NCBI RefSeq assembly: GCF_003865035.1
Contig: NZ_BHVZ01000014.1
Span: 396,001-460,000 of the forward strand
Direction: 5' to 3'
Length of the DNA stretch: 64,000 nucleotides
Source of the DNA: Anaerotignum faecicola
Lineage (GTDB): Bacteria > Bacillota > Clostridia > Lachnospirales > Anaerotignaceae
Shown piece by piece: positions 6,955-16,465 of this stretch (positions within the stretch are counted from its first letter, which is position 1; each line of letters starts with the position of its first letter). The translations under genes and the position numbers were made by a program. The notes under the pieces were generated by a model. It was not told the DNA's origin, did not search any database, and saw only the letters and a list, made by a program, of their open reading frames with translations.

Positions 6955-9372
6955 TTGCAAACGATTTATTTTTCTGAAAGATTGCTGTGCCAGCTGGAAC
7001 GGCTGCATACCGTGCCGCTGACGCTTGTAGAAGCACCTGCCGGCTATGGAAAAACAACCGCCCTGAAGCATGCCCTCAGAGATGTGCCGTATGGGGCATT
7101 GCGCTGGCATAATGCGCAGGATGCCACAGTCTGCTGCGATTGGCTCGTGCGCCAGATTGCACAGAAGGACTCTGCTCTGGCACAGCAGATTTTCGATTTA
7201 TATCATGAAAACGGGCCTTTGGTGCATGCAAAGCCTGCGGAGGAATCCTCGCTTTATCTGATGATTGATAATTTTCAGGTGATTGCGGCGCAGTTCCCGT
7301 TTTCCGTTTTGCAGCTGCTTTCTGCCCTGAAGGGTACCGCTGTGCATGTTATTTTTCTTTCTCGCAGCTTTTGGCAGCTGCCGATACAGGATTTGATGCA
7401 CGTCTGTTATATTTCCAAAAAGGATTTTTTCCTGCGAAAAGAGGATATTATCTGCTTTGCAGAGGAGCTGGGCATTTCCCTTACGGAAAAGCAGGCGATA
7501 CATATTCAGAAGGAAACAGGCGGTTGGGCGGCGGTTGTTTCGCTGTATCTGCAAAACGGCTGCGAAGAGGTGGAATGGAAAAAGCTGAGCCGTCTGATGG
7601 AGGATTTATTCTGGAGAAGGCAGGAGGATATCCTTAAAAAGGCGCTGCTGCGTCTTGCGCAATTTGAAACGGTAGATGTAGAAATGGTGCGCGCGCTGAC
7701 AGAGGACATTGCGGATTTGCAGCAGATGGGCGAGTGGTTTTATAGTCTGCCCCTGCTGTACTATGATGCGGAGCAGCAGAGGTACTGCCTCTGTGCGCTG
7801 CTGCGGAAGTTTTTGCTTTATCGCCTGCATAATGCGTCCTTTCTGACGCAGTGGGACAGCTATCATCGCTGTGGCTGCTGGTATCGGGAGCATGGGGAGA
7901 CGAAAAAAGCCGTTGCCGCCTTCTATAAGGTTCTGGATTATGCGGGAATTCTTTCCTGCGATTTGACAGGGCTTCTATTCGAAAAATTCGATAAGCTTTC
8001 CTATACGGAAATTGCAGGGGAGATTCTGAGACATTGCCCGATGGAAACGAAGCAGAGGTATCCCTTATCCCTTCTTCGGCTTTGCTATGCGCTTTTTGCC
8101 GATGCCGCTTTTACGGAATATCAACAGCTTCTGGAGGAAGCGAAGGGCATCATCTGTGATGGGAATGACCCCAATCTTCTGGGAGAATGGGAGCTGATTG
8201 CCGCCTTTCAGGATTTCCCCAATCTGGAAAAAATGGAACAGCATTATCAGCGGGCAAAACGCCTGATGACAGCGCCATCTGTTATCTTTACGGTGGGAGA
8301 ACCGTTTTTGTTCGGCAGTATTTCCATGTGGCGGCTGTTCTATACAAAGCCGGGTGAACTGGAACGAACCGCAGAAACATTGGAACGCGTCATGAAGCTG
8401 TATAATTCCCTGACGGCAGGGCATGGCAGCGGTGCGGCGGAGCTGTATCGGGGCGAGGTCTGCTGTGCGCAGGGGCGCTTCGCCGATGCGGAAATCTATG
8501 GCTATCAGGCGTTGTATGCGTCTCTGCAAAGAAAGAATGCCTGCGTGACCTATGGTGCGGCGCTGCTTCTTGGCACCAATGCAGTCTATCGCGGAGATTT
8601 GGAGGCATGGAAGCGGATCTTGGACTATCTGGAGGACCCTGCGCATACCTATGCCTTCCTGCAGGATAGCTTTCTGGATGTGTGCATGAAGGAAACGGTA
8701 CAGAGCTATTTTGCTATGCTGCAGCCGAAGGAGAGCAGATTGCGAAAACGCCTGCAAGCGGCATCCAATCGGCTGTATGATTTGAATTTTACAAACAGTG
8801 CCATCAAGGGCGTGCGTATTCCAAGAATTATTCTGAAGAAGAATTATCATAAGGCGATTGGGATTCTGGAGGTAGCATTGAAGGTGGATGCAAGGCTGAT
8901 TGCCCTTCCGTCCCAGCTTTTTATCCATACCAATCTGGCGCTTTGCTATTTTGCCATCGGACGCAGCCGAAAGGCGGCGGAGCATCTGGAATTTACGCTT
9001 TCCCTGGCAGAACGGGATCAGGTGCTTTCGTTTGCGGCTTATTTCCGCGAATATTTGGAGCCGTTGTTTTATCTGCCCTCTGTTTCCAGAAAATATGCCG
9101 CTGTCATTCAGGAAATCCGTAGCCTGCCGATACAGAATATCCCTGCTGTGCCGGAATGGAAGGCGTTCATTCCCAAGCAGGAGAATGAATGGGAGGAGCC
9201 GCTCAGCAAACGGGAGCGTGAAATTGCGGAGCTTGCGGCAAGAGGACTTCGCAACGGAGAAATTGCCGAAATGCTGCATATTTCAGAGGGTACGGTCAAG
9301 AATCATCTGAAGATTGTGTTCCGAAAATTGAATATCGACCGCCGTTCCAGTCTAAGGGGACGGTTGCGTTAA
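6955..9372 (+). CDS. MalT-like LuxR-family ATP-binding transcriptional regulator
   Basis: A large (805-residue) one-component regulator of the signal-transduction ATPase type. The N-terminus has a P-loop APAGYGKTTA at about residues 27-36, and YLMIDNF is a probable Walker B. A long alpha-helical TPR-like middle follows. The C-terminus is a LuxR/GerE helix-turn-helix: LSKREREIAELAARGLRNGEIAEMLHISEGTVKNHL is readable in segments near residues 744-785. Such proteins bind an inducer through the TPR region and activate nearby catabolic genes. No obvious target gene is adjacent, since gpr downstream is convergent. Start: TTG with a strong AGGGGAGGGGGG Shine-Dalgarno, placed after the promoter at 6896-6924. 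Confidence 0.88.
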   Translation: MQTIYFSERLLCQLERLHTVPLTLVEAPAGYGKTTALKHALRDVPYGALRWHNAQDATVCCDWLVRQIAQKDSALAQQIFDLYHENGPLVHAKPAEESSLYLMIDNFQVIAAQFPFSVLQLLSALKGTAVHVIFLSRSFWQLPIQDLMHVCYISKKDFFLRKEDIICFAEELGISLTEKQAIHIQKETGGWAAVVSLYLQNGCEEVEWKKLSRLMEDLFWRRQEDILKKALLRLAQFETVDVEMVRALTEDIADLQQMGEWFYSLPLLYYDAEQQRYCLCALLRKFLLYRLHNASFLTQWDSYHRCGCWYREHGETKKAVAAFYKVLDYAGILSCDLTGLLFEKFDKLSYTEIAGEILRHCPMETKQRYPLSLLRLCYALFADAAFTEYQQLLEEAKGIICDGNDPNLLGEWELIAAFQDFPNLEKMEQHYQRAKRLMTAPSVIFTVGEPFLFGSISMWRLFYTKPGELERTAETLERVMKLYNSLTAGHGSGAAELYRGEVCCAQGRFADAEIYGYQALYASLQRKNACVTYGAALLLGTNAVYRGDLEAWKRILDYLEDPAHTYAFLQDSFLDVCMKETVQSYFAMLQPKESRLRKRLQAASNRLYDLNFTNSAIKGVRIPRIILKKNYHKAIGILEVALKVDARLIALPSQLFIHTNLALCYFAIGRSRKAAEHLEFTLSLAERDQVLSFAAYFREYLEPLFYLPSVSRKYAAVIQEIRSLPIQNIPAVPEWKAFIPKQENEWEEPLSKREREIAELAARGLRNGEIAEMLHISEGTVKNHLKIVFRKLNIDRRSSLRGRLR

Positions 9373-9890
9373 GAAAAAGATAAAAAATGTCCCTTTCGTG
9401 ATATACCATAAAAGCGGAAAAATTTGTAAAATAAAGGAAGATAGAGTTCAGTTGCGTGCATTTGTCCGCAGAGGAAAAGGGGTATTTTTCCTGCGGGAGG
9501 GAACAGGTGCAGATGAACAGTACCCATAGCAGAAATGTAAAAAGCGAAATGTAAAAAGCATGGAGGGGAGGGAGTTTTTTGGTACAGGCTGAGAAATTGC
9601 TGTTATGGGATATTTTTCAGGGGAAATCTATCAGAACGGAATCTCTGCACGCGGGACAAAAATGTGGAAATGAAAGAGGGGCACAGCTGCGCGCAGAAAT
9701 CCCAACAGGCGGAATGTGATAAGTTGGGCAAACGCATCCGTCGGAACCTTTGTGGTACAGGTAGATACACCAAAGCGAAGGATCGGAAAATGGTGTGCAA
9801 AGGGGCGGCTGTCTTGGCATAGAATAATCAGCAGACCCTTTGCAGGCGAAAAAGGCTTTGGTGCAATCGGTAAGTGCAAATACATAGAAG
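9373..9890. other. Intergenic stretch with a 14-bp tandem repeat, no confident gene
   Basis: About 520 bases between the regulator gene and gpr. A perfect 14-bp tandem repeat GAAATGTAAAAAGC occupies 9532-9545 and 9546-9559. Directly after it come a purine-rich GGAGGGGAGGGAG and a TTG at 9579 that opens a 46-codon frame to 9719. That frame has no recognisable motif and is not called as a gene. The region could hold the regulator's own 3' UTR or a short unrecognised gene or RNA. Confidence 0.5.
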
Positions 9891-9931
9891 AAGGAGCCGC
9901 AGTGGGGATACCCCCGTTACGGCTCCTTTTT
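9891..9931. terminator. Terminator of gpr (works on both strands)
   Basis: AAGGAGCCG (9891-9899) pairs with CGGCTCCTT (9920-9928), with an inner GGGG..CCCC stem. T5 follows on the plus strand and a TTCTTCT-like run on the minus strand. Confidence 0.75.
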
Positions 9932-9948
9932 CGCTGCTTTCTGTGGCG

Positions 9949-10956
9949 TTACCATGCGTATTTATTGATATCCTCAAGCGTAATACCGGGGTGCAGTGCA
10001 ATGTTGATGCTGTTGGCAATGATGTTTGCCAGACGATCCACAACGGCATCCACCTCCTTCGGTGTCACGAACAGATTGCCTGTATATGGCCCAAGGATTT
10101 CGGCAATCATCTGATATTTTTCCTCCTGCTCCAAATCGGCAAGCGTCTCGTAAAACGCCGTTCCCTTTTCTGTCTGCCGAATCATTTCCTCCAGAATACA
10201 GTCCATTGTGTCATTTACAAGCGTTGCGGCATCCACCACAGTCGGTACGCCAATCGCAATCACGGGAATCCCCAGATGTGCCTCATCCAGCAGCATCCGC
10301 CGATTGCCGACCCCTGCGCCCGGCGCAACGCCGGTATCGCTCATCTGAATGGCGGCGTTAATGCGGTTGGAACGGCGTGCGGCAAGGGCATCAATCGCAA
10401 TCAGCAGGGAGGGGTGCAGCTTATCCACAATCCCCTTTACGATTTCTCCTGTTTCTATCCCCGTAATCCCCATTACCCCCGGACTGACGGCGGCAACAGG
10501 GCGTACAGCCTTCTCGATTTCTGCAGGAAGTGTGCCGCTGAGGTGTCGCGTCACCAGAATTTTGGAAATTACCTTCGGGCCGAGTGCATCGGGTGTGATG
10601 TTCCAATTACCAAGCCCGATTACCAGAATACAATCCTCCCTTTTCGGCTTTGCCAGAGAGCGAATCTGCTCTGCCAGAAGCCCAATCAGCTTTTCGTGAC
10701 AATCTGCATCATTTTCCTTTAGCTTTTCCGATTCCAGTGTAATATAATGCCCCATCGGCTTGCCCATGCGCGCGCTTCCTTCAGGAGAGAGAATGTGCAC
10801 ATGGGTGAGGGAATAGTCTGCCTGCTCATCCGTTTCCACCGCTACGCCCTCAAGGGTATCCGTGGTGTCCTTCTGCGCCAGCTCCCGTGCCTCAATGGCA
10901 AGGTCTGTGCGGACAGAAAACGTCTGCGGCGCTTTTTTTTCGTCTTTTTCGTTCAT
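9949..10956 (-). CDS. gpr: Germination protease GPR (SASP-degrading endopeptidase)
   Basis: GPR is made in the forespore as an inactive zymogen and degrades small acid-soluble spore proteins during germination. The protein has FSVRTDLAIEA near the N-terminus, the conserved autoprocessing region that resembles SASP cleavage sites. It also has the family segments VIGLGNWNITPDALGP, SPGVMGITGIETGEI and GNRRMLLDEAHLGIPVIAIGVPTVVDAATL. A longer frame begins at 10995 but has no ribosome site. The ATG at 10956 (MNEKDEKK, 335 residues) is preceded by AAAGGCAG and gives the usual start relative to SVRTD. It indicates that the organism sporulates. Confidence 0.95.
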   Translation of the reverse strand: MNEKDEKKAPQTFSVRTDLAIEARELAQKDTTDTLEGVAVETDEQADYSLTHVHILSPEGSARMGKPMGHYITLESEKLKENDADCHEKLIGLLAEQIRSLAKPKREDCILVIGLGNWNITPDALGPKVISKILVTRHLSGTLPAEIEKAVRPVAAVSPGVMGITGIETGEIVKGIVDKLHPSLLIAIDALAARRSNRINAAIQMSDTGVAPGAGVGNRRMLLDEAHLGIPVIAIGVPTVVDAATLVNDTMDCILEEMIRQTEKGTAFYETLADLEQEEKYQMIAEILGPYTGNLFVTPKEVDAVVDRLANIIANSINIALHPGITLEDINKYAW

Positions 10957-11025
10957 GCTTTCACTGCCTTTCTGTATTTTCCTAGGGTTTTTCATTATTT
11001 TTTTCGTAGTTTTGAAAAGTATTCA

Positions 11026-11054
11026 TTGACTTATTTCGCTCCATAAGGTAAAAT
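11026..11054 (+). promoter_or_regulatory. rpsT promoter
   Basis: TTGACT (11026-11031), 17 bases, TAAAAT (11049-11054). It is a strong vegetative-type promoter about 165 bases before rpsT. Confidence 0.85.
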
Positions 11055-11066
11055 ATATCCGTTAAG

Positions 11067-11143
11067 TTAACCATGGGGTACTCGAGAGAGTGGAAAAAAA
11101 GCCCCAAGCCGTGTCGGAGGGAGCATGCCCTCAAGGTGGTTAA
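11067..11143 (+). promoter_or_regulatory. Structured rpsT leader, possible S20 autoregulatory element
   Basis: The leader can close a helix between TTAACCA (11067-11073) and TGGTTAA (11137-11143). Inside it GGGG (11074-11077) pairs with CCCC (11102-11105) around a small ACTC-GAGA-GAGT hairpin, and GAGGG..CCCTC pairs near 11117-11132. This is a multi-branched structure between promoter and gene. Ribosomal protein leaders of this kind often bind the encoded protein. I do not recognise it as a named family, and the pairing was found by eye. Confidence 0.5.
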
Positions 11144-11219
11144 TAGTAAGAGGAAAGAGCGATATTCCCCAAAATATCGACAGAGAAAACCACATTAAAG
11201 TAATTAGGAGGAAATAACA

Positions 11220-11480
11220 TTGGCTAATATCAAATCTGCTAAGAAAAGAATCAAAGTGATTAACAAAAAAACACTGAGAAACAAAATGATTAAATCTCAG
11301 GTGAAAACAGCTATGAAGAAAGTAATCGTTGCTGTAAATGCAGGCGATAAGGAAACAGCAGCTGTTGCTCTGAAAAACGCAGTATCTGCAATCGACAGAG
11401 CATACATCAAAGGCATCTACCACAAAAATGCAGTAGCAAGAAAGAAATCTTCTCTGACAAGACTGGTAAACAGCCTGTAA
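11220..11480 (+). CDS. rpsT: Small subunit ribosomal protein S20 (bS20)
   Basis: An 86-residue basic protein that binds 16S rRNA early in 30S assembly. MANIKSAKKRIKVINKKTLRN is the typical S20 start. RNKMIKSQVKTAMKKV and AIDRAYIKGIYHKNAVARKKSSL are conserved helices. It starts with TTG, preceded by TTAGGAGGAAATAACA. It is transcribed alone from its own promoter and ends at a clear terminator. Confidence 0.97.
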   Translation: MANIKSAKKRIKVINKKTLRNKMIKSQVKTAMKKVIVAVNAGDKETAAVALKNAVSAIDRAYIKGIYHKNAVARKKSSLTRLVNSL

Positions 11481-11500
11481 TTTTTTCAACAGATCTGAAG

Positions 11501-11529
11501 GGATATTCCAAACGGAATATCCTTTTTTT
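11501..11529 (+). terminator. rpsT terminator
   Basis: GGATATTCC (11501-11509), loop AAAC, GGAATATCC (11514-11522), then T7. Confidence 0.9.
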
Positions 11530-11567
11530 CTGTCCCAAAACAGCCTGACTTCGCAGGGGAGAAATTC

Positions 11568-11596
11568 TTGCTTTCCGCCAGAAAAGGGCATATAAT
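11568..11596 (+). promoter_or_regulatory. Promoter of the fused reductase gene
   Basis: TTGCTT (11568-11573), 17 bases, TATAAT (11591-11596), about 85 bases before the chosen start. Confidence 0.8.
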
Positions 11597-11679
11597 GAAG
11601 AACAAGTGACATTTTGAGAAAAATTTTGAGAAAAAGAGAGAGAATTTGATTTTTCGGAGAGATGAAGGAGGAATTATTG

Positions 11680-13029
11680 ATGCTGAAGGAAAAGGCAGGA
11701 CAGTATTATTTTGTGCAGGATAAAAGCTGCGCAGAGGCCATTCTGCTTGCGGCAAATGAAGCATATCATCTTGGCATGACAGAAGAAGCAACGAAGCTGT
11801 TTGCAGGCTTCCGCACCGGCATGGGTATGGGCGGCACCTGTGGTGCGCTTTCCGGTGCCATCGGTGTCTTGAGCAGCAAATACGGCACGAGAGAGGATTT
11901 AAAGACAATCTGCGCGGATTTTGTTGCCGCATTTGAACAAAAGCTGGCGCTCGGCACAACGGAATGTGCCCCTCTTGCGGCGAAGTATAAAACAGAGGGC
12001 AAACGCTGTCGGGATGCGGTGGAGCTGACCGCAGAGGCACTGGAGGAATTTATTGATAAGCTGGAGGGCAAGGCTCCTGCGGAGGGCTGTACCCTGCGCC
12101 CCGAGGATATCAAGCGCGTAAAGGGCATGGGCTTTTTGCAGCATAAGGGCACGAATCTGTTCAACGCTCGCGTCATCACCAGAAACGGACGCATTACCAC
12201 GGAGGAAGCAAGTGTCATTGCGGAAGCGGCAAGGCTTTATGGTGATGGACACATGATGATGACCACCCGTCTGACGATTGAGGTTTCGGGGATTGCTTAT
12301 CACGATATTGATGCCTTCTGCGCGCATCTGGCAAAGGCAGGGCTTTCCGTCGGCGGTACAGGCAGCAAGGTGCGTCCTGTGGTTTCCTGCAAGGCAACCA
12401 CCTGTCAGTATGGTCTGTATGATGCCTATGCGCTGAGCGATGAAATCCATACACGCTTCTATCAGGGCTATCGTGGGGTATCCCTGCCGCATAAATTCAA
12501 GATCGCAACAGGCGGCTGTCCCAATAACTGCGTCAAGCCGACCTTGAACGATTTGGGTATCGTGGGCGCAAGAGTGCCGCAGTATCATATCGAGGATTGC
12601 CGTTCCTGCAAAAAATGCCAGTTGGAGGAGGCTTGTCCTATCCATGCGGCGAAGAAAAACGCAGATGGCAAGCTGGAAATTGATGCAGAGCTTTGCAACC
12701 ACTGCGGTCGCTGTATCGGCAAATGTCCCTTCCATTGCAATGATGAGGGCGTGGATGGCTATAAGGTCTATGTCGGCGGACGCTGGGGCAAAAAGATTGC
12801 CCATGGGCAGATGCTTCATAAAATCTTTATGGATCAGAATGAGGTTCTGGATACCGTGGAAAAGGCAATTCTGCTGTTCCGTTCCGCAGGGGAAAGCGGC
12901 GAACGCTTTGCGGATACCATCAATCGTATTGGCTTTGCGAACGCGGAAAAAATCCTTCTGAGCGATGAATTGCTGCAGAAAAAGGCAGAGATTCTGGGAT
13001 TGGATGTTGTCGGCGGCGCAACCTGCTAA
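11680..13029 (+). CDS. C_GCAxxG_C_C domain fused to siroheme nitrite/sulfite reductase-like protein
   Basis: A 449-residue fusion. Residues 1-130 are a C_GCAxxG_C_C-type redox domain with cysteines 17, 54 (GGTCGALSG), 78, 96 and 110. Residues 140-449 resemble small ferredoxin-like nitrite/sulfite reductases. Four cysteines suited to a siroheme-linked [4Fe-4S] are C237, C242, C280 and C284 (CKATTC and GGCPNNC). Two ferredoxin clusters follow as C307/310/313/319 and C339/342/345/349. Lone proteins of each type exist in anaerobes; the fusion suggests that thiol redox chemistry is coupled to sulfur or nitrogen oxyanion reduction, but the substrate is unknown. The ATG at 11680 is chosen over 11662 because AAGGAGG lies 8 bases before it. 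Confidence 0.85.
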   Translation: MLKEKAGQYYFVQDKSCAEAILLAANEAYHLGMTEEATKLFAGFRTGMGMGGTCGALSGAIGVLSSKYGTREDLKTICADFVAAFEQKLALGTTECAPLAAKYKTEGKRCRDAVELTAEALEEFIDKLEGKAPAEGCTLRPEDIKRVKGMGFLQHKGTNLFNARVITRNGRITTEEASVIAEAARLYGDGHMMMTTRLTIEVSGIAYHDIDAFCAHLAKAGLSVGGTGSKVRPVVSCKATTCQYGLYDAYALSDEIHTRFYQGYRGVSLPHKFKIATGGCPNNCVKPTLNDLGIVGARVPQYHIEDCRSCKKCQLEEACPIHAAKKNADGKLEIDAELCNHCGRCIGKCPFHCNDEGVDGYKVYVGGRWGKKIAHGQMLHKIFMDQNEVLDTVEKAILLFRSAGESGERFADTINRIGFANAEKILLSDELLQKKAEILGLDVVGGATC

Positions 13030-13064
13030 AAAAGAGTATTCAGAAAGAAATTACTTGGAAATAA

Positions 13065-13098
13065 GACTGCTTTGAGGGAGACTTCGGAGCAGTTTTTT
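13065..13098 (+). terminator. Terminator after the reductase gene
   Basis: ACTGCT (13066-13071) pairs with AGCAGT (13088-13093) around a G/C-rich loop, followed by T6. Confidence 0.7.
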
Positions 13099-13196
13099 AT
13101 TTTATACAAAGCAGATAGGAATTTTATCGTCATTTACTTCTTTTTATGGTAAAATAGGAAAAAAAGAAAGGTTCGATCCGAAGGGAGGATTCCTGC

Positions 13197-14513
13197 GTGA
13201 ATTTTGTAGATAGCATCATCAAAAAAAGAGACGGCGGCAAGCTGACAAAAGAAGAAATTGCCTTTTTTGTGAAGGGCGTGACGGATGGCACTCTGCCCGA
13301 TTATCAGATTTCCGCCTTGCTGATGGCAATTTTTCTGAAGGGCATGGATACGGAAGAAACGGCACAGCTGACCATGGAAATGGCGCATTCGGGCGGTATG
13401 TTTGACCTCTCCGCTCTGGCAGGCTGTAAGGTGGATAAGCACAGCACAGGCGGTGTTGCGGATACCACAACGCTGATTCTTGCGCCCTTGGTTGCATCTG
13501 TGGGTGTGCCTGTGGTAAAAATGAGCGGTCGGGGGCTTGGCTTTTCCGGCGGCACGATTGATAAGCTGGAATCCATCCCCGGCTTTCGGGTGGATGTGAC
13601 AGAGGAGGAAGCACTGCGCTTTGCGAAGGAAAGCGGCATCGTGCTGATGAGCCAGACGGATAATCTTACGCCTGCGGATAAAAAGCTTTACGCTCTCCGC
13701 GATGTCACAGGAACGGTGGATAGCATCCCTCTGATTGCGGCAAGCATTATGTCGAAAAAAATTGCCGCAGGCGCGGATGCAATCGTACTGGATGTGAAAT
13801 GCGGCAGTGGTGCCTTTATGAAAAATGCGGCGGATGCAGAAAGGCTTGCAGGCATTATGGCAGATATGGGCAGGCATGTCGGCAGAAGGGTAACGGCGGT
13901 TATCAGCAGTATGGCACAGCCCTTGGGCATGTATATCGGCAACAGCCTTGAGGTAATGGAAGCCATCGAGGTGCTGAAGGGCAATGTCGGCGGCGATTTG
14001 CTTGAGGTTTCTCTGACGCTTGGCGCGAATATGCTCCTTCTGGCGGAGCGCGTGCAGAGTGAGGAGGAGGGCAAGGCACTTCTGCTCGAGAATATCAGAA
14101 ATGGCAAGGGGCTTGCAAAATTTAAGGAGCTGCTGATACAGCAGGGCGGCGATGTCCGCGTCATTGCGGATTATAGCCTGCTCCCTCTGGCAGAGGAAAA
14201 ATGGGAAGTAAAAGCAACGAAATCGGGGTATCTTACCCGTATGGATACAGCCATGATTGGCAGAGCCTCGCAGGAAACTGGCGCAGGGCGGATGTTCAAG
14301 GGACAGACGCTGGATTTTGGCGCAGGTATTGTCATGAAAAAACGCACAGGTGATGTAATTGCAACAGGTGAAACCTTGGCGGTGGTATATAGTAAGCGCA
14401 GAGAAAAATGTCAGAGTGCGGCGGATTTCCTGCAAAAGGCCATCACAATCGAGGCTGCACCGCTGACAGAGCAGACACCTTTGATTTTGAAAACCATCAG
14501 ACAGGAGGGTTAA
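13197..14513 (+). CDS. pdp: Pyrimidine-nucleoside phosphorylase
   Basis: Phosphorolyses uridine, thymidine and deoxyuridine to the base plus (deoxy)ribose 1-phosphate. The 438-residue protein has the phosphate-binding signature [20 protein letters not shown] and the family pattern [20 protein letters not shown]. The C-terminal domain has the typical GxGR and KxGDxVxxGexL-like region ([19 protein letters not shown]). It starts with GTG, preceded by GAAGGGAGG. It sits 2 bases before deoB, so the two are translated from one mRNA and the sugar phosphate passes to the next enzyme. Confidence 0.96.
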   Translation: MNFVDSIIKKRDGGKLTKEEIAFFVKGVTDGTLPDYQISALLMAIFLKGMDTEETAQLTMEMAHSGGMFDLSALAGCKVDKHSTGGVADTTTLILAPLVASVGVPVVKMSGRGLGFSGGTIDKLESIPGFRVDVTEEEALRFAKESGIVLMSQTDNLTPADKKLYALRDVTGTVDSIPLIAASIMSKKIAAGADAIVLDVKCGSGAFMKNAADAERLAGIMADMGRHVGRRVTAVISSMAQPLGMYIGNSLEVMEAIEVLKGNVGGDLLEVSLTLGANMLLLAERVQSEEEGKALLLENIRNGKGLAKFKELLIQQGGDVRVIADYSLLPLAEEKWEVKATKSGYLTRMDTAMIGRASQETGAGRMFKGQTLDFGAGIVMKKRTGDVIATGETLAVVYSKRREKCQSAADFLQKAITIEAAPLTEQTPLILKTIRQEG

Positions 14514-14515
14514 GC

Positions 14516-15697
14516 ATGAAAAGAGCGATTATTATTGTACTGGACAGCGTTGGCATTGGCGAACTGCCCGATGCGGCGGATTTTGGGGATGTTGGCAGTA
14601 ACACCCTGGTCAATATCAAGAAGGTGCGTCCGCAGACGAGCCTGCCAAACCTCTGCGCCTTAGGTCTTGGGGATATCCAAGGCAAGGATATCTCGCTTCT
14701 TGGCGAGGTTGCCGCACCGAAGGGCTGCTACGGCAAAATGGCAGAACGCTCCATCGGCAAGGATACCACAACAGGGCATTGGGAAATGGCAGGCATTATC
14801 ACCAAAAGACCCTTCCCGACCTTTACAGAAACAGGCTTCCCCAAGGAGGTCATGGATGCCTTTGAAGCGGCAATCGGCACAAAAACACTCGGCAACTATG
14901 CCGAATCCGGTACGGTCATCATTCAGGATTTAGGCGTGGAGCACATGAAAACAGGCTACCCCATCGTCTATACCTCTGCGGACAGCGTGTTCCAGATTGC
15001 GGCACATGAGGATGTCATTCCTGTCCAAAAGCTGTATGAAATGTGCGAAAAGGCAAGAAAAATCCTAACAGGGAAGTATGGCGTTGGGCGTGTCATTGCG
15101 CGTCCCTTCATCGGCAATGCAAAGGATGGCTTCACCCGCACCAAAAACAGAAGGGATTTTTCTCTGGAGCCGACAGGCCCGACCATTCTCGACCTCACAA
15201 AGGCGAAGGGCATGGAGGTTGTGGCTGTCGGAAAAATCGAGGATATCTTCGAGCATCGCGGCATGACCCGTACCGACCATACCACCAATAACCACGACGG
15301 CATTGAAAAGACCATTCAGTTCTTGAAAGACGATTTTGAAGGACTGCTGTTCACCAATCTGGTGGATACCGATATGATTTACGGGCACAGAAACGACGTA
15401 GAAGGCTACGCGGGCGCACTGGAATATTTCGACAGCAGGCTGCCCGAAATTCTGGCACAGCTGAAGGAGGAGGATGTGCTTTTTATCACGGCAGACCATG
15501 GCTGCGATCCGACCACACCCAGCACCGATCATTCCAGAGAATACGTCCCCATTCTGGCTTACGGCAAGCCCATCAGGGCAGGCGTTGACCTTGGTGTCAG
15601 AAAGACCTTCGCAGATCTGGGGCAGACCATTTCCGATTATCTGGGTCTGGATGCTCATTTTGAGGCAGAAAGCTTCTGGAAGGAAATCGCGAAATAA
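14516..15697 (+). CDS. deoB: Phosphopentomutase
   Basis: Interconverts (deoxy)ribose 1- and 5-phosphate, the step after Pdp in nucleoside salvage. The 393-residue protein belongs to the alkaline phosphatase superfamily. [20 protein letters not shown] carries the first metal-binding aspartate. [11 protein letters not shown] holds the phosphorylated threonine. [17 protein letters not shown] and [22 protein letters not shown] supply the remaining metal ligands. The start follows CAGGAGGG and the pdp stop codon at once. Confidence 0.97.
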   Translation: MKRAIIIVLDSVGIGELPDAADFGDVGSNTLVNIKKVRPQTSLPNLCALGLGDIQGKDISLLGEVAAPKGCYGKMAERSIGKDTTTGHWEMAGIITKRPFPTFTETGFPKEVMDAFEAAIGTKTLGNYAESGTVIIQDLGVEHMKTGYPIVYTSADSVFQIAAHEDVIPVQKLYEMCEKARKILTGKYGVGRVIARPFIGNAKDGFTRTKNRRDFSLEPTGPTILDLTKAKGMEVVAVGKIEDIFEHRGMTRTDHTTNNHDGIEKTIQFLKDDFEGLLFTNLVDTDMIYGHRNDVEGYAGALEYFDSRLPEILAQLKEEDVLFITADHGCDPTTPSTDHSREYVPILAYGKPIRAGVDLGVRKTFADLGQTISDYLGLDAHFEAESFWKEIAK

Positions 15698-15772
15698 AAC
15701 GGGAACGCCTGCTCTTTTATGGGGCAGTCTTTCCTGCTTCATATACTGCTTCATATACAAAGGAGAAGTTCT

Positions 15773-16330
15773 ATGAAAAATATAGAGGAAATCACAATCA
15801 GACCCGTAACCGAGGCAGATGCAGAGAAACTGCTTTCCATTTATGCCCCCTATGTAACCGATACCTTCGTCACCTATGAATATACCGTTCCGACCGTAGA
15901 GGAATTTCGGGAACGCATCCGCAATACCCTGCAGGCATATCCCTATTTTGCGGCAGTGGAAAACGGCAGAATCATCGGCTATGCCTATGCCTCTGCATTT
16001 CATCCCAGAAGGGCGTATCTCTGGTCTGCGGAAGCAACAGTTTATCTGGAACGCGGGGTGCGTGGGCGCGGTGTCGGCAGGCTGCTGTATGAAAGGCTGG
16101 AGGAAACGCTGAAGCAGCAGAATGTGCAGAATGTCAATGCCTGCATTGCTTATCCGAATCCGCAGAGCATTGCCTTCCATGAAAAAATGGGCTATCGTGC
16201 GGTCGGGAAATTCACTGACTGCGCCTATAAGCTGGAGCAGTGGCTCGGCATGATCTGGATGGAAAAAATGCTGGGCGCGCACGAAAATCCCCCGAAGGAA
16301 TTTATTCCCTACCCCGAAATTCTGAAATAA
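15773..16330 (+). CDS. GNAT acetyltransferase, phosphinothricin acetyltransferase-like
   Basis: A 185-residue N-acetyltransferase. TIRPVTEADAEKLLSIYAPYV at the start, the acetyl-CoA P-loop VRGRGVGRLLYERLEE and YPNPQSIAFHEKMGYRAVGKF at the end match the Pat/Bar (COG1247) branch of GNAT. Members acetylate small amines such as methionine sulfoximine or phosphinothricin; the real substrate here is unknown. The ATG at 15773 follows AAAGGAGAAG; an upstream in-frame ATG at 15719 has no ribosome site. It lies 75 bases after deoB and may be co-transcribed. Confidence 0.85.
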   Translation: MKNIEEITIRPVTEADAEKLLSIYAPYVTDTFVTYEYTVPTVEEFRERIRNTLQAYPYFAAVENGRIIGYAYASAFHPRRAYLWSAEATVYLERGVRGRGVGRLLYERLEETLKQQNVQNVNACIAYPNPQSIAFHEKMGYRAVGKFTDCAYKLEQWLGMIWMEKMLGAHENPPKEFIPYPEILK

Positions 16331-16392
16331 AACGGGAACAAAGCTGAGAAATTTTCGTCAGAGGGGATAGACCTGTGAAATTGTGGGATTTG

Positions 16393-16421
16393 TTGCAAGA
16401 AAGCGGGTTTTGTAGTATACT
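16393..16421 (+). promoter_or_regulatory. Promoter of the 16466-18568 gene group
   Basis: TTGCAA (16393-16398), 17 bases, TATACT (16416-16421). Confidence 0.8.
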
Positions 16422-16465
16422 GAACAGATAACTGTGGGTATCATTGTGAATGAAGGAGAACATTT

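Noticed and set aside
9579..9719. 46-codon TTG frame after the MalT-like gene
   Set aside because: Apart from a purine-rich upstream stretch there is no motif, codon or context support; it is mentioned only within the intergenic entry.
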